DNA of 5,807 nt from an uncultured Eubacteriales bacterium (GCA_900321505.1 ONWK01000304.1:1-5807), one strand, 5' to 3'. Shown: positions 1 to 5,802, numbered from the stretch's first letter. Notes: generated by a model not told the origin, from the letters alone. Made by a program: numbers and translations.

Positions 1-1269
1 GATCTTCCAGGCAGGAAAATGATCCGCCAGGAACAGATCATAATTCGGATTTCCTTCGTTGACGGCTACGGTGACAGACTCCTTTTTGATAAATGACTGC
101 TGGTCGGATTCCCGGACTACGGCCATCATGTCAGAAGTCATCAGTGGCTGAGTCATGATCACGCCAAGAGTCTCGCCGTCATAGGCAGTAAGGTTGGCGG
201 GAAACATGCAGTCGACCTCACCGTTTTTCATTGCTTCCATGGCGGCGGAGGCGGTGGGATAGCATACAGCCTCGAATTCCAGCCGTGCGTTCACCATATG
301 CTCCGATGCATAGTTCAGATAGTCCTTCAGGGCCCCGGTAAGCTCTCCGGTTTCCGGATCCTTTGCGCAGAACGCCAGATAATTGTCCTGGTATCCCACA
401 CGGATCGCGCCGTGATCCGCGATCCAGAGTCGCTCTTCAGTGTTAAGATACTTGCTTGCAATGGCGGTGTGAAGGTATTTCTCGTTAAGCTCCATGTTGT
501 AATATTTATTTTCTTCCTGAATGCGATTCAGGGCGTAGTTCAGTTCGGTGAGCAGATCCGGACGGGACCTGTTTACCGCAAAGAAGAAGTCGGAGGAGCC
601 TATCTTACATATGGGGTTCATGATCTCGGGATCACCGTATGAGTCAAGGGTGATAAAAGCGTCCAGTTCACCTTCTCTAAGCTTTGTGATGGACTCATTC
701 TCCGAACCGGACATCTCGATAAGATCTGCGTCAATGCCGTTGGAAGCTGCCCAATCCTGGAAAAGAGTCGCCTGAATACTGTTTTGGGTCACGCCAATAC
801 GCTTTCCGGAAAGAGTACTCAGATCATCAGCGGAGATCGTACTGTTGTCGGGTGCAATATAGATATAATATGATTCTGTTCCCATGGGATAGGATGAATA
901 CAGTATCTTCGATGAACGCTCCTTCGTATAGGAAATGTCGCTCATAAGGTCTATCTCGCCGTCCATGAGCATCTGGAGAAGCTCCGGCCAGGAGCCCTCT
1001 ACATATTCATATTTCCAGCCTGTATATGCGGCTATCTTTCTCTGATATTCATAAGCATAGCCGGATCTACGGCCAAGGTTGTCAATGGTGTTGAAGGGGG
1101 TTTCGTACCAGCCTACACGGACAACCTTTTCGGAATCATCAGATTCGGCGGCATGGGAATCAAAGGACAGCAGAAATACAGCTGCTGCCAGGACCAACAG
1201 AAGAAATGAGTAAAGGAGTATTCTCTTTTTTATTTCATTGCGCCCTTTAAAAGGCACGGACAGTCTCAT
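1..1269 (-). CDS. Tandem solute-binding (Venus flytrap) sensor protein, N-terminal part, cut by window edge
   Basis: The minus strand is open for all 423 codons from ATG 1269 to base 1, so the C-terminal part lies outside the window. Residues 1-15 are basic, residues 16-36 are a hydrophobic segment (ILLYSFLLLVLAAAVFLLSF), and SHA-AE near 40 is a plausible signal peptidase site, although the segment could stay as an anchor. Residues about 49-268 form one SBP_bac_3-like domain (VRVGWYETPF, then GEIDLMSDISYT and GKRIGVTQNS). A second begins near 288 (IRVGYQDNYLAF) after a linker LNTEERLWIADHG. That linker and the domain order are typical of BvgS-like sensors, in which paired flytrap domains bind small ligands outside the cell and control a cytoplasmic kinase or GGDEF output. 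A plain ABC-transporter binding protein would normally have only one such domain. The output type cannot be seen. The start is supported by GAGGAG seven bases upstream. No transporter gene is adjacent in the visible part. Confidence 0.92.
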   Translation of the reverse strand, partial: MRLSVPFKGRNEIKKRILLYSFLLLVLAAAVFLLSFDSHAAESDDSEKVVRVGWYETPFNTIDNLGRRSGYAYEYQRKIAAYTGWKYEYVEGSWPELLQMLMDGEIDLMSDISYTKERSSKILYSSYPMGTESYYIYIAPDNSTISADDLSTLSGKRIGVTQNSIQATLFQDWAASNGIDADLIEMSGSENESITKLREGELDAFITLDSYGDPEIMNPICKIGSSDFFFAVNRSRPDLLTELNYALNRIQEENKYYNMELNEKYLHTAIASKYLNTEERLWIADHGAIRVGYQDNYLAFCAKDPETGELTGALKDYLNYASEHMVNARLEFEAVCYPTASAAMEAMKNGEVDCMFPANLTAYDGETLGVIMTQPLMTSDMMAVVRESDQQSFIKKESVTVAVNEGNPNYDLFLADHFPAWKI

Positions 1270-1276
1270 GGCAGGA

Positions 1277-1282
1277 CTCCTC
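1277..1282 (-). promoter_or_regulatory. Ribosome-binding site of the tandem solute-binding sensor
   Basis: Read on the minus strand the bases are GAGGAG, followed by a seven-base spacer and the ATG at 1269. This is a strong match to the 16S rRNA 3' end and fixes the start of the left gene just before its hydrophobic segment. Confidence 0.85.
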
Positions 1283-1327
1283 AATGGTTATGAATTTTTA
1301 GCCGCATGGTGACATTCCTGAGAAGAA

Positions 1328-1370
1328 GGCTATACATAGCCATTATATCATAAAGAACAAATGCATTATA
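1328..1370 (-). promoter_or_regulatory. Probable promoter of the left gene, with a small palindrome at the expected start site
   Basis: On the minus strand there are two perfect TATAAT boxes, at 1370-1365 and 1347-1342. The second is preceded by TGA, giving an extended -10 (TGATATAAT), which suits its poor -35. The first has a 4/6 -35 (TTTTCA) with a 16-base spacer. Transcription from the second would start around 1335, inside a palindrome at 1328-1341 (GGCTAT-AC-ATAGCC). This position suits an operator, but the palindrome is short and may be chance. The untranslated leader would be about 65 bases. Confidence 0.6.
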
Positions 1371-1400
1371 GAGATTTTTATGTAATTGAAAAAATGAATA

Positions 1401-1507
1401 GGTTCCGAAACGCCACCAGGCGTTTCGAGAACCGTACGCACCCTGCTCCGAAGGAGCAGCCCGAACAAAGTGAGGGTTTGTGAACGATTTCCTTAATCGT
1501 TCACAAA
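1401..1507. repeat. Three consecutive hairpins, REP/MITE-like or structured intergenic element
   Basis: This non-coding block contains three inverted repeats in a row. Hairpin 1: 1401-1414 pairs with 1419-1433, 14 base pairs with a single bulged A at 1428 and loop ACCA. Hairpin 2: CTGCTCC at 1443-1449 pairs with GGAGCAG at 1453-1459 around a GAA loop. Hairpin 3: TTTGTGAACGATT at 1477-1489 pairs perfectly over 13 base pairs with 1495-1507 around TCCTT. None is followed by a T run, so they are not ordinary terminators. The density of palindromes suggests a dispersed palindromic repeat of the REP or MITE kind. A structured RNA is the main alternative. Hairpin 3 runs into the promoter of the histidine kinase gene. 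Whether copies exist elsewhere in the genome cannot be seen here. Confidence 0.7.
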
Positions 1508-1527
1508 GGTAAAAGATATGTTATAAT
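1500..1527 (+). promoter_or_regulatory. Promoter of the histidine kinase gene, overlapping the third hairpin
   Basis: The -35 candidate TTCACA (1500-1505, five of six consensus bases) and a perfect -10 TATAAT (1522-1527) are 16 bases apart. A TG at 1519-1520 makes an extended -10. The expected start is near 1534, leaving a leader of about 45 bases. The -35 lies entirely in the right arm of the 13-base-pair palindrome at 1477-1507, so a protein bound to that palindrome would block the promoter. Confidence 0.75.
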
Positions 1528-1567
1528 ACATGGGTACAGGCTATGGGATTGCCCAATATTATTTTTT

Positions 1568-1572
1568 AAGGA
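1568..1572 (+). promoter_or_regulatory. Ribosome-binding site of the histidine kinase
   Basis: AAGGA lies seven bases before the ATG at 1580 and supports this start. The resulting protein begins MRRNR directly before the first membrane segment, as expected for an N-in anchor. Confidence 0.75.
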
Positions 1573-1579
1573 CAGGGAC

Positions 1580-2800
1580 ATGAGAAGAAACCGTCTGATC
1601 ATAATAATGGTATTTCTCCTGGAGGTACTGCTGGCCATAGGCAGTAACCTTCTCTTTTTGCATGTTCAGGACGGAAAGGAAGGGCGTGAATACCGGGTCG
1701 AGATCGAAAGAGTGAGCCTGCGGATCAGAAACGGTGAGACGCCGGAGCTCTCCGGCTGTAAATATGTGAAGGCAGTGGAACCTTTCTCAGCTGCAGGGGT
1801 ATCAAACGATGATTATGCGGTGGCAGAAGGCCCGGACGGAACCTTATATCAGATATTTTACAGGGCCGATCAGAGTAACAGCAGGGGGCTTTTTGTGATC
1901 AATCTGATCTGGGGTGCGGTATTATTACTTACACTGGCGGGTGTGATCTACATTTACCGGAAGATACTGAAGCCCTTCCGTGAGCTTTCGGAGCTGCCTG
2001 TGGAGCTTTCAAAGGGTAATCTCTCCATACCCCTGAAGGAGGAAAAGAATCGTTACTTTGGCCGTTATCTCTGGGGCATGGATATGCTGCGGGAGAAGCT
2101 GGAGGAGGAAAAGGCCAGGCAGCTGGCCATGGAACAGGAGAAGAAGACGCTGGTACTTACCATGTCTCACGATATAAAGACGCCTCTCTCTGCCATAAAG
2201 CTTTATAACAGGGCGCTGGCGGAGGGAATCTATGATGATGAGGAGAAGAAACGCGAGGCACATCGCGGCATAGAGAGGAATCTGGATGAGCTGGAAAAAT
2301 ATGTTGAGGATATCCGGGATGCCACACGGGAGGATTTCCTGCAGCTTCATGTAAAGGATGGTGAATGGTATCTGTCCGAGGTGATGAAGAATGTAGAGGA
2401 GCTGTATGGTGAGAAAGCAAAAAGGATCCATACGGAATTTGTAATGGAGAAGTATACGGAATGCATGCTGAAGGGTGATCCGGAGCGTGCGCTGGAGGTA
2501 ATGCAGAACATACTTGAAAATGCTTTGAAATACGGCGACGGGAAACGTATCTCGATAGGGTTTTCCGATGAAGAGGACTGCCGGCTGGTTACTGTTGAGA
2601 ATACAGGATGCGGTCTCCCCGAAAATGAACTGCCGAACATTTTCGACTCCTTCTACCGCGGCAGCAATGCAGAAAAGGAGAAGGGTAGCGGCCTGGGTCT
2701 TTATATATGCCGGCAGCTTATGCGGGCAATGGACGGAGATATATTTGCAGAGGTGAAGGGAGAGCTTTTTGCCATTACGGCGGTTTTCAGGAAAAGGTAA
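1580..2800 (+). CDS. Membrane-bound sensor histidine kinase (HisKA/HATPase_c, VanS-like)
   Basis: This is a 406-residue protein of the usual length for a two-membrane-segment sensor kinase that autophosphorylates on histidine and passes the phosphate to a response regulator. Membrane segments are about 6-27 and 104-126. Between them is an extracellular region of only about 75 residues. A HAMP-like linker (KPFRELSELPVELSKGNL) and a charged coiled coil follow to about 190. The H box is MSHDIKTPLSAI with phospho-acceptor H197. The N box is QNILENALKY (310-319), the F box IFDSFYRG (354-361) and the G2 box GSGLGLYICR (369-378). The G1 box reads VENTGCGLP, with N341 where many kinases have aspartate; this variant is familiar in VanS-like kinases of Clostridia and need not mean loss of activity. 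The gene has its own promoter and no response regulator lies beside it in the window. The signal sensed is unknown. Transcription probably runs on through the broken gene to the terminator at 3119-3148. Confidence 0.95.
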   Translation: MRRNRLIIIMVFLLEVLLAIGSNLLFLHVQDGKEGREYRVEIERVSLRIRNGETPELSGCKYVKAVEPFSAAGVSNDDYAVAEGPDGTLYQIFYRADQSNSRGLFVINLIWGAVLLLTLAGVIYIYRKILKPFRELSELPVELSKGNLSIPLKEEKNRYFGRYLWGMDMLREKLEEEKARQLAMEQEKKTLVLTMSHDIKTPLSAIKLYNRALAEGIYDDEEKKREAHRGIERNLDELEKYVEDIRDATREDFLQLHVKDGEWYLSEVMKNVEELYGEKAKRIHTEFVMEKYTECMLKGDPERALEVMQNILENALKYGDGKRISIGFSDEEDCRLVTVENTGCGLPENELPNIFDSFYRGSNAEKEKGSGLGLYICRQLMRAMDGDIFAEVKGELFAITAVFRKR

Positions 2801-2827
2801 TCATTTGATAAGGGATTTTGGTAAAAC

Positions 2828-2834
2828 AGGAGGG
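2828..2834 (+). promoter_or_regulatory. Intact Shine-Dalgarno of the broken gene
   Basis: AGGAGGG lies a few bases before ATG 2839. It is a near-perfect consensus and the strongest ribosome-binding site in the window, yet it serves an eight-codon reading frame. It marks the original start of the decayed gene that follows. Confidence 0.75.
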
Positions 2835-2838
2835 ACTT

Positions 2839-3160
2839 ATGATCAGGATCAGAGAGGTAAACTGATAATCCCCTTAACAAGGCCTGCGATTCGGTCTGCT
2901 ATCTTGCCCTGAAGGACGGAGAGGTTGTGGGCAGGATACAGGCGATCATCCAGCGTGGAGCGAATGAAAAGTGGGGGCAGAAGAGAGGGCGTTTTACGCG
3001 CTTTGATGCCATAGACGATGTAAATGTTGCAGCGGCGCTTTTTATGACAGCGGAGAAATGGATGAAGGCTCATGGCATGGAAGATCCAGAATTAATTCGA
3101 AAAAGAAAGTTCATGATCAAAAAAGACGGCGGAAACGCCGTCTTTTTTGCGCGATTCTAA
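2839..3160 (+). pseudogene. Remnant of a GNAT-like conserved protein, deleted internally and truncated
   Basis: The ATG at 2839 opens MIRIREVN and then hits TGA at 2863-2865. From 2861 the next frame reads TDNPLNKACDSVCYLALKDG and continues with GEVVGRIQAIIQR, EKWGQKRGRFTRFDAIDDV and a MKAHGMED segment to about 3085. From memory, both pieces resemble the N-terminal portion of a conserved Clostridia/Bacteroidetes protein family related to GNAT acetyltransferases, about 370-400 residues long. In that family the MIRIREV start is followed by some 30 residues before the D-S-V-x-Y-L-A segment. Those residues are missing here and the frame has shifted. After GMED the similarity stops and the frame reads through the terminator hairpin to TAA 3158-3160, so roughly two thirds of the protein is gone. 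A short protein could still start at GTG 2927, but it has no clear ribosome-binding site and lacks the expected catalytic part. The gene sits 38 bases behind the kinase and was probably co-transcribed with it. The family assignment is from recall, without a search. Confidence 0.75.
3119..3148. terminator. Bidirectional Rho-independent terminator between convergent genes
   Basis: GACGGCG (3125-3131) pairs with CGCCGTC (3136-3142) around a GAAA tetraloop. The stem is flanked by six A (3119-3124) on the left and six T (3143-3148) on the right, so both strands give a GC-rich stem followed by a U run. On the plus strand it ends the kinase and pseudogene transcript. On the minus strand it lies nine bases past the stop codon of the phosphoesterase gene. 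Confidence 0.93.
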
Positions 3161-5541
3161 GGTATCAGATAACCATAGATATCAAACTGATATTCATGTT
3201 CGTCGATGGTATATGTGTCGTCTTTCGCGTACCATCCGCCCTTTACTCCGTACCACCAGCCTTTTGGGCTTTTGTGCCAGCTGCAGCGGACCGGATCGGT
3301 CTGGGTAAAGTCATCGCCGATCCACCAGCCACTGATAAACCGGTTCCGGACGGCGTAGCCTTCTTCATTGAAATAGTACCAGCTTCCGTCAATCTTCTTC
3401 CATGTATTGCTCAGGTATTCTTTGTCGCTGAGACTGTACCACCAGCCGGTTTTATTCTTTTTCCAGACGGCCACGGCCATCTTTTCGTCCCAGGCACCGC
3501 CGGATGTGAGATAATAACCATTACGGTAGGCGTTATGCTCCATGATGCCTTCTTCATTGAAATAGTACCATTTCCCGCCGATCTTCTTCCAACCGTTCGA
3601 GGCGTAACTTCCTTCCGATGTTAGATAGTACCACTCATTACCGTCCTTCACCCAACTGCCCTCGGGCCTTTTTTCGGGTTCAATGGTCTCCGGCTGTTTC
3701 TCCGGTTCCTTCTCTTTTTCTTCTTCCTTATCATTTTTCTTTTCGTTGTTCTTTTCGTTTTCCTGCACCCTCACGATCGGTGAGTCTGATCCCCTGCTCA
3801 GTTTCTCAATCCAGTTTACCGTGGTTTTGCCGCCCAGCTGACGCAGTTCTCTTGTGATTTCTGTCCTGTTCCACCTGACAAGGCTGTAATGCTCTGTTCC
3901 GTTGATGCTGCCGGTGATATATCCCGCCTGCATATAGCTGAAATGCAGTTCCTGCTCTTCATACGCCCTGTCTGCGTACTGTGTTGTGCTGTAAATCGTA
4001 TCGCCGCGGGTGAGGAAGAACTCTTTCTCATTCTTTGAATGGTCGTGGCCAAACATGTAGAGGATGTCCATGTGATATTCTTCGGCGTATTTGTTGATCA
4101 GGCGGACCATTTCAGCGGAACCGTCAACGTTATAGCTGTTGCCGCCGGAAAATTCCGATGCCGAGCTTTCCGGCTGGATTCCCAGAACATGCAGACCTGC
4201 ATGGGCTGAGATAAGGATCAGCTCATTATTATAGTTGTACTTAAGACTCTTGAGGAAGGCTTCCAGCCGGGGCAGCACCTGCTCATAGCTGTAGTACTTT
4301 TTCCCGTTCTCATCCTTCAGGACTATATCATCATAATGCACCGGGAAGATCCGGAGCCCGTTATAGCTGAAGTTTTCCTGCCGGTTAGCTTCCTCAGCTG
4401 CTGTCCCGTTATCGTGGTTGCCGGAGACATATATGGTTCTGATGCCTCCGGACTGACCGCGGAGCGCGGGAATATTTATGCCTGCTGTAGTTGCCTGATC
4501 CGTTGAGGGCATTTCATTTGACCAGTCGCCCGTGCATACGATCAGCCCGGGGATAAGACCGTCATAATCCTGCAGCACCTCTTCGATGGCACGTCCAATA
4601 TTTGTGAAGCTTTCATGCACGTCGGAGAAGGTGAGGAAAGCCTTCGGCATGATTCCGCGGCAGACGATATAATTCACATGTGCGGAGCAGTCCGTGAAAC
4701 GCGTTCCGCTGTCATCCAGACAGCTCACCTTGCAGTAGATATCATATACTCCCTCGGAGAATGTCCTGTATGCGTCCAATGTAATCTCCGGTGCATCCGC
4801 CTCGGCCGGTTCGCCGTTGATGTACCAGGTGTAGCTGAAGTCCGTATATCCGCCCTCCGCTGTCCGGATGCTGTATGTCGGAGCCGTGGAACGAGGGCTG
4901 CCCATGATGTAATACGGCTGCGCTTCCGGCTGGACGGTTATGAGTTCGTCGTCTCCTTCGCCAAAGGTGCACAGTATAACCTGTGCGGCTTCAGACTCAT
5001 CGGCAGTACAGGCGATATATGGGGCTTCTTCGTCGATGGATCTAAGGGTAATGTAGTATTTTATGTTGTTCTTTGTGTATGTGAGAAATTTTTCCGAATA
5101 GTCATATTTCCAGCCGCTTTTCCGCATTCCTTCCAAAGACTCCGGCTGCGGATCACCTGATTCCGGAGCAGGACCTTCCGGGCGGGGTTCCTGTGCCTGA
5201 TACTCTGTGCAGATCAGCTCGCAGCTGTCAGGATCTACCGTCAGCTCGAAGGAATCTGCCACCAGCCGCGTCCTGCCCATATCACTTTTCACCTGCCAGA
5301 TCATGTAGTCCGTAAGTGTTTCAGCAGACGCTGTCTCCGGGGCGTTATCATCTGAAAGAGATATTACATACCAGCTGTCATCATCCTTCTGTATGGCTAT
5401 GCCATACTCCTGCTCCGCCACAAGCGAAGCAACACGGTTGTAAGGCTCAGCTTCCTCCTTCGCAAACGCTGTGAAAGAAATTATGGGAACAAGGAGAAGC
5501 AGGATGAGGATTGGGATTATCAGAGGTTTTTGTCGTTTCAC
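3157..5541 (-). CDS. Secreted calcineurin-like metallophosphoesterase with C-terminal choline-binding-type wall repeats
   Basis: The 794-residue protein is predicted to be exported: MKRQKPL, then a hydrophobic core, then a cleavage site at AFA-KE (27/28). Residues about 28-220 are unassigned, with a Pro/Glu-rich spacer at about 115-138. Residues about 223-295 look like an Ig- or PKD-type module (TWYINGE). The catalytic domain at about 299-550 has every block of the calcineurin fold: SDVH (D307, H309), TGDW (D339), GNHD (N375, H376), SAH (H447) and GHDH (H499, H501). These bind two metals and hydrolyse phosphate esters. A K/E/P-rich linker (about 593-626) leads to aromatic repeats (629-794) such as GWKKIGGKWYYFNEEG, which resemble choline-binding modules and should hold the enzyme to the wall. 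The substrate cannot be read from sequence; nucleotides, phosphodiesters or wall polymers are possible. Start choice: an in-frame TTG at 5613 and ATG at 5592 lie upstream, but GTG 5541 directly precedes the signal peptide and follows GGAGTGAT. Confidence 0.93.
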   Translation of the reverse strand: MKRQKPLIIPILILLLLVPIISFTAFAKEEAEPYNRVASLVAEQEYGIAIQKDDDSWYVISLSDDNAPETASAETLTDYMIWQVKSDMGRTRLVADSFELTVDPDSCELICTEYQAQEPRPEGPAPESGDPQPESLEGMRKSGWKYDYSEKFLTYTKNNIKYYITLRSIDEEAPYIACTADESEAAQVILCTFGEGDDELITVQPEAQPYYIMGSPRSTAPTYSIRTAEGGYTDFSYTWYINGEPAEADAPEITLDAYRTFSEGVYDIYCKVSCLDDSGTRFTDCSAHVNYIVCRGIMPKAFLTFSDVHESFTNIGRAIEEVLQDYDGLIPGLIVCTGDWSNEMPSTDQATTAGINIPALRGQSGGIRTIYVSGNHDNGTAAEEANRQENFSYNGLRIFPVHYDDIVLKDENGKKYYSYEQVLPRLEAFLKSLKYNYNNELILISAHAGLHVLGIQPESSASEFSGGNSYNVDGSAEMVRLINKYAEEYHMDILYMFGHDHSKNEKEFFLTRGDTIYSTTQYADRAYEEQELHFSYMQAGYITGSINGTEHYSLVRWNRTEITRELRQLGGKTTVNWIEKLSRGSDSPIVRVQENEKNNEKKNDKEEEKEKEPEKQPETIEPEKRPEGSWVKDGNEWYYLTSEGSYASNGWKKIGGKWYYFNEEGIMEHNAYRNGYYLTSGGAWDEKMAVAVWKKNKTGWWYSLSDKEYLSNTWKKIDGSWYYFNEEGYAVRNRFISGWWIGDDFTQTDPVRCSWHKSPKGWWYGVKGGWYAKDDTYTIDEHEYQFDIYGYLIP
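3359..3570 (-). repeat. Duplicated wall-binding module with an exact 23-base direct repeat
   Basis: Bases 3359-3381 and 3548-3570 are identical, 189 bases apart and in frame. They encode the same WYYFNEEG core in two repeats of the C-terminal wall-binding region, GWKKIGGKWYYFNEEG and TWKKIDGSWYYFNEEG. Identity at the DNA level, including third codon positions, suggests a fairly recent duplication or gene conversion. Neighbouring repeats have diverged far more. Confidence 0.8.
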
Positions 5542-5548
5542 TGTATTA

Positions 5549-5555
5549 TCACTCC
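5549..5555 (-). promoter_or_regulatory. Ribosome-binding site that decides the GTG start of the phosphoesterase
   Basis: On the minus strand the sequence before GTG 5541 reads GGAGTGAT (5555-5548), close to the anti-Shine-Dalgarno complement GGAGGTGAT with one G missing. The GGAG is ten bases from the GTG and the TGAT part is about seven. Neither the TTG at 5613 nor the ATG at 5592 has a comparable site. Confidence 0.65.
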
Positions 5556-5616
5556 GTTCTTTATGATGATCCCTGGATGGGGCTGGTGTCATGTAGATGG
5601 CAGAGAGCTGCAAAAT

Positions 5617-5654
5617 ATCTGTTCAGTTCCTACGGTTGCGGAGACTGAACAGAT
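5617..5654. repeat. Inverted repeat with 11-base arms over the phosphoesterase promoter, candidate operator
   Basis: ATCTGTTCAGT at 5617-5627 is repeated in exact inverse as ACTGAACAGAT at 5644-5654, separated by 16 bases. Flanking AAAAT and ATTTT (5612-5616 and 5658-5662) extend the pairing after a three-base bulge. The right arm touches the proposed minus-strand -10 and the spacer covers the expected start site. This placement suits repressor binding or a hairpin at the 5' end of the transcript. No strong T run follows on either strand, so a terminator role is less likely. Confidence 0.65.
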
Positions 5655-5681
5655 AATATTTTATCACAGGAAATATAACAA
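5653..5681 (-). promoter_or_regulatory. Probable promoter of the phosphoesterase gene
   Basis: Minus-strand TTGTTA (5681-5676, four of six) and TATTAT (5658-5653, five of six) are separated by exactly 17 bases. Transcription would begin near 5646, giving a leader of about 105 bases before GTG 5541. The -10 overlaps the right arm of the inverted repeat at 5617-5654. Confidence 0.55.
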
Positions 5682-5736
5682 AGCCAGTCAGAATATATAC
5701 GGGTTCCTGCTTCGCGTATGCGTTCAATAATACCTT

Positions 5737-5767
5737 AAGAGGAGTATAGTTCGTCTCCTCTTTTTTT
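5737..5767 (+). terminator. Rho-independent terminator on the plus strand
   Basis: AAGAGGAG (5737-5744) pairs fully with CTCCTCTT (5755-5762) around a ten-base loop, and seven T follow the stem core (5761-5767). On the minus strand the hairpin is not followed by T, so it acts in the plus direction only. No plus-strand gene lies upstream of it before the oppositely oriented phosphoesterase, so what it ends is unclear: a short RNA, an attenuated leader, or antisense transcription. Confidence 0.75.
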
Positions 5768-5783
5768 GTCTTTCGAAATCAGA

Positions 5784-5802
5784 TATAATGACAATTGGGG
5801 AG
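5784..5802 (+). promoter_or_regulatory. -10 box and Shine-Dalgarno of a gene likely starting beyond the right edge
   Basis: A perfect TATAAT stands at 5784-5789 and a GGGGAG at 5797-5802, five bases before the window ends. This suggests a plus-strand gene whose ATG lies within a few bases of the edge. The -35 region falls in the T-rich end of the preceding terminator and is poor. If the -10 is used, the leader would be very short, so the real promoter may instead lie upstream of the terminator. Confidence 0.45.

Noticed and set aside
298..775. Two plus-strand frames in the first kilobase
   Set aside because: Both are antisense to the tandem solute-binding protein, whose 423-codon open frame and domain motifs are clear.
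1401..1507. CRISPR array or tRNA in the hairpin block
   Set aside because: The three stems differ in sequence and size with no regular repeat-spacer pattern, and no cloverleaf with T-loop or CCA-like features can be drawn.
1544..1567. Small hairpin TGGG-ATTG-CCCA followed by a T-rich stretch in the kinase leader
   Set aside because: A four-base-pair stem is too weak for a terminator or attenuator, and the T run does not directly follow the stem.
2009..2431. Minus-strand open frame of 140 codons inside the kinase gene
   Set aside because: It is antisense to the conserved HAMP-like to H-box region, has no start signals, and the kinase reading is unambiguous.
2839..2865. Eight-codon frame MIRIREVN as a leader peptide
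   Set aside because: The amino acids match the start of the protein family whose later part follows in the next frame, so a broken gene explains it better than a regulatory peptide.
3058..3624. Plus-strand open frame of 188 codons across the convergent junction
   Set aside because: It reads through the terminator hairpin and then antisense to the wall-binding repeats. Its Pro/Ala/Val-rich repeats mirror the repeated Trp/Tyr codons on the other strand.
4615..5160. Plus-strand open frame of 181 codons
   Set aside because: It lies wholly antisense to the phosphoesterase, has no ribosome-binding site or recognisable motif, and its length is explained by the codon bias of the real gene.
5530..5730. 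A 66-codon plus-strand frame ending just before the orphan terminator
   Set aside because: It was considered as the gene ended by that terminator. It overlaps the start and promoter of the phosphoesterase, has no ribosome-binding site, and its sequence looks like no protein I know.
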